64,000 bases of DNA from Pseudomonas laurentiana (GTDB taxonomy: Bacteria > Pseudomonadota > Gammaproteobacteria > Pseudomonadales > Pseudomonadaceae). Positions within the stretch are counted from its first letter, which is position 1. Every line of letters starts with the position of its first letter. The notes below the pieces were generated by a model. It did not search any database. It saw only the letters and a list, made by a program, of their open reading frames with translations, and had not been told where the DNA came from. The translations under genes and the position numbers were made by a program. The stretch spans positions 62,001-126,000 of the forward strand of contig NZ_BMQU01000009.1 in NCBI RefSeq assembly GCF_014648275.1, read 5' to 3'. Of the stretch, positions 62,788-64,000 are shown piece by piece.

Positions 62788-63575
62788 CAAGCCACCTGCG
62801 CTGCGGCGTTGTGGGTAAGCAACTGCTTGAGCAGCGCCCTGTAAGCGGTTACGCCACGGCTTTTGCCGTCAAATTGCGAAGGCGTCAAACCGGCACGGCT
62901 GGCATCACGCAGGCGCGTATCAACCGGGATGTAGCCCTGCCATATGTTTTCCGGGTAACTGTCACGCAGCACCCGCAGCGTGCCCATGGACGCCTGGGTA
63001 CGCCGATCGAACAAGGTCGGTACGATATGGAACGGCAACGCCTGCTTGCGCGAGCGGTTCACCATCGCCAGGGTGCTGACCATACGTTCGAGCCCCTTGA
63101 CCGCCAGGTACTCGGTTTGCACCGGAATCACCAGTTGCTGGCTGGCAGCCAAGGCGTTGACCATCAACACGCCGAGTAGCGGCGGGCTGTCGATGATTGC
63201 ATAGTCGAAATCCTGCCACAGCTGCGCCAGACTCTTGGCGATCACCAGGCCCAGGCCACTTTGCCCGGGGGACTGACGCTCCAGAGTGGCCAGCGCGGTA
63301 CTCGACGGCAACAACGATATGTTGTCGTGGCTGGTCGGCAGCAGCAGTTGCCCCGGCAAGCCTTCAGGAACGCTGCCTTTGTGCAGGAACAGGTCGAAAC
63401 TACTGTGTTCCAGGGTATCGGGGTTATGCCCGAAGTAGCTGGTCATCGATCCATGAGGATCGAGGTCGACCACGACCACGCGCTTGCCCGCATCAGCCAG
63501 CAAGCCGGCCAAGGCGATGGAAGTGGTGGTCTTGCCGACGCCACCTTTTTGATTGGCTACTGCCCAGACTCTCAT
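62787..63575 (-). CDS. parC: ParA-like ATPase ParC (polar chemotaxis)
   Basis: 262 residues. Deviant Walker A NQKGGVGKTTTSIALAG at the N-terminus, DLDPHGSMTSYFG after it and the IIDSPPLLGVLMVNAL Walker B region define the ParA/MinD group. No parB gene follows; instead parP and cheW do, the layout of the ParC/ParP system that places chemotaxis clusters at the cell pole. It starts 45 bases after motD. Confidence 0.9.
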   Translation of the reverse strand: MRVWAVANQKGGVGKTTTSIALAGLLADAGKRVVVVDLDPHGSMTSYFGHNPDTLEHSSFDLFLHKGSVPEGLPGQLLLPTSHDNISLLPSSTALATLERQSPGQSGLGLVIAKSLAQLWQDFDYAIIDSPPLLGVLMVNALAASQQLVIPVQTEYLAVKGLERMVSTLAMVNRSRKQALPFHIVPTLFDRRTQASMGTLRVLRDSYPENIWQGYIPVDTRLRDASRAGLTPSQFDGKSRGVTAYRALLKQLLTHNAAAQVA

Positions 63576-63620
63576 TGCGCTGCTTCCTCCCGCTACGGCA
63601 ACCTGCCCTACCGGGATCGG

Positions 63621-64000
63621 TTATAAGGTCGGTGACGGGGAATTGACGGGGTTGGCCCCGACCGTCGGTGATACCACTCGCGGTGCAGTTTGTGTGCCAG
63701 CTCGCTTCATGGCTGCATCTGGCGTGGCATTGGCGCTGCCTGTGCCGGTCAGGCTGCGGCGTACTTCAAGGTTACGCGAGATCACCAGCACCACCCGACG
63801 GTTGCGGGCACGCCCTTCTGCCGACGTGTTGCTGGCAATCGGTTGAAACTCGCCATAGCCCACCGAGGCCATGCGCGCGGGGTTGACGCCTTCCATCGCC
63901 AACAGGCGCACGATGCTCGCCGCCCGCGCCGACGACAGCTCCCAGTTGGTCGGGTACTGCGCAGTCCGGATCGGTAAATCGTCAGTGAAGCCCTCGACAT
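63621..64000 (-). CDS. motD: Flagellar motor protein MotD, C-terminal part
   Basis: The last 126 residues are in the window; the gene runs off the right edge. VEGFTDDLPIRTAQYPTNWE, LSSARAASIVRLLAMEGVNP and SVGYGEFQPIASN then EGRARNRRVVLVISR form an OmpA-like peptidoglycan-binding domain of MotB type. The position beside parC and cheW fits MotD, the second stator B subunit of Pseudomonas. A polar Thr/Ala/Pro tail of about 45 residues follows the domain. Confidence 0.9.
   Translation of the reverse strand, partial: VEGFTDDLPIRTAQYPTNWELSSARAASIVRLLAMEGVNPARMASVGYGEFQPIASNTSAEGRARNRRVVLVISRNLEVRRSLTGTGSANATPDAAMKRAGTQTAPRVVSPTVGANPVNSPSPTL

Noticed and set aside
62787-63575. ParA-like gene as a plasmid or chromosome partition locus
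   Set aside because: No parB gene or parS-like repeat is adjacent; the neighbours motD, parP and cheW identify it as the polar chemotaxis ATPase.

Overview
The window is a piece of a Pseudomonas chromosome, most like the P. putida group. This rests on GC-rich codon use, REP-type palindromes, Pseudomonas-restricted families (DUF3077-like, DUF6543 toxin-like) and gene order: urate operon, glyoxylate carboligase operon, ccm operon, then the par/che/mot end of the flagellar cluster. As I recall, this order runs parallel to P. putida KT2440 from about PP_4283 to PP_4335. I see no phage, insertion sequence, CRISPR array, tRNA or rRNA.

Layout. 1-2475: start of a GntR-family regulator (probably GclR), a purine permease and a LysE exporter. 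2529-7754: a giant DUF6543-type toxin-like protein. 7927-16818: purine ring degradation, with hiuH on one strand facing puuE-uraD-alc-allA-puuD-permease and two tandem Tsx/OmpK channels. 16880-21133: a phosphoethanolamine transferase with a small membrane protein, facing an LTA-synthase-type phosphotransferase. 21171-22842: DUF808 protein and a RutR-like TetR regulator. 22877-29979: glcG facing gcl-hyi-glxR-glycerate kinase-pyk. 30078-32926: urea transporter, K+ channel, sulfate-binding protein. 32963-34172: a tandemly duplicated structured leader and a small DUF3077-like gene. 34169-36607: methyltransferase, DMT transporter, Lrp regulator. 36624-42348: a six-gene phospholipid operon resembling E. 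coli ynbABCD. 42555-51322: C39-like peptidase, PAS-GGDEF-EAL protein, FKBP, a carbonic-anhydrase-like secreted protein, transporter, LysR, TylF-like methyltransferase, hydroxyacid dehydrogenase, lipoprotein. 51335-58280: complete ccmABCDEFGHI. 58475-60381: fliK and an FlhB-tail protein. 60480-60896: a foldback repeat. 60970-64000: DUF2802, cheW, parP, parC and the end of motD.

How it works together. Purines enter through the Tsx channels and the two permeases. Urate is oxidised by PuuD and processed by HiuH, UraD, PuuE, Alc and AllA to glyoxylate and urea. Glyoxylate passes through Gcl, GlxR and the glycerate kinase to 2-phosphoglycerate, and Pyk closes the route to pyruvate. A shared palindrome, TTGTNNACAA, lies in front of the regulator gene, hiuH, puuE and (twice) gcl, so one GntR-type regulator probably ties purine degradation to glyoxylate use. 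PuuD carries a c-type heme, which the ccm operon in the same window would attach.

Best candidates for undescribed biology: (1) the duplicated leader at 32963-33848, whose paired segments are conserved between copies and which has two mutually exclusive partners for one segment next to the ribosome binding site; (2) the ynb-like phospholipid operon with an Asn-substituted CDP-alcohol transferase motif; (3) the orphan giant toxin; (4) the carbonic-anhydrase fold that has lost two of three zinc ligands.
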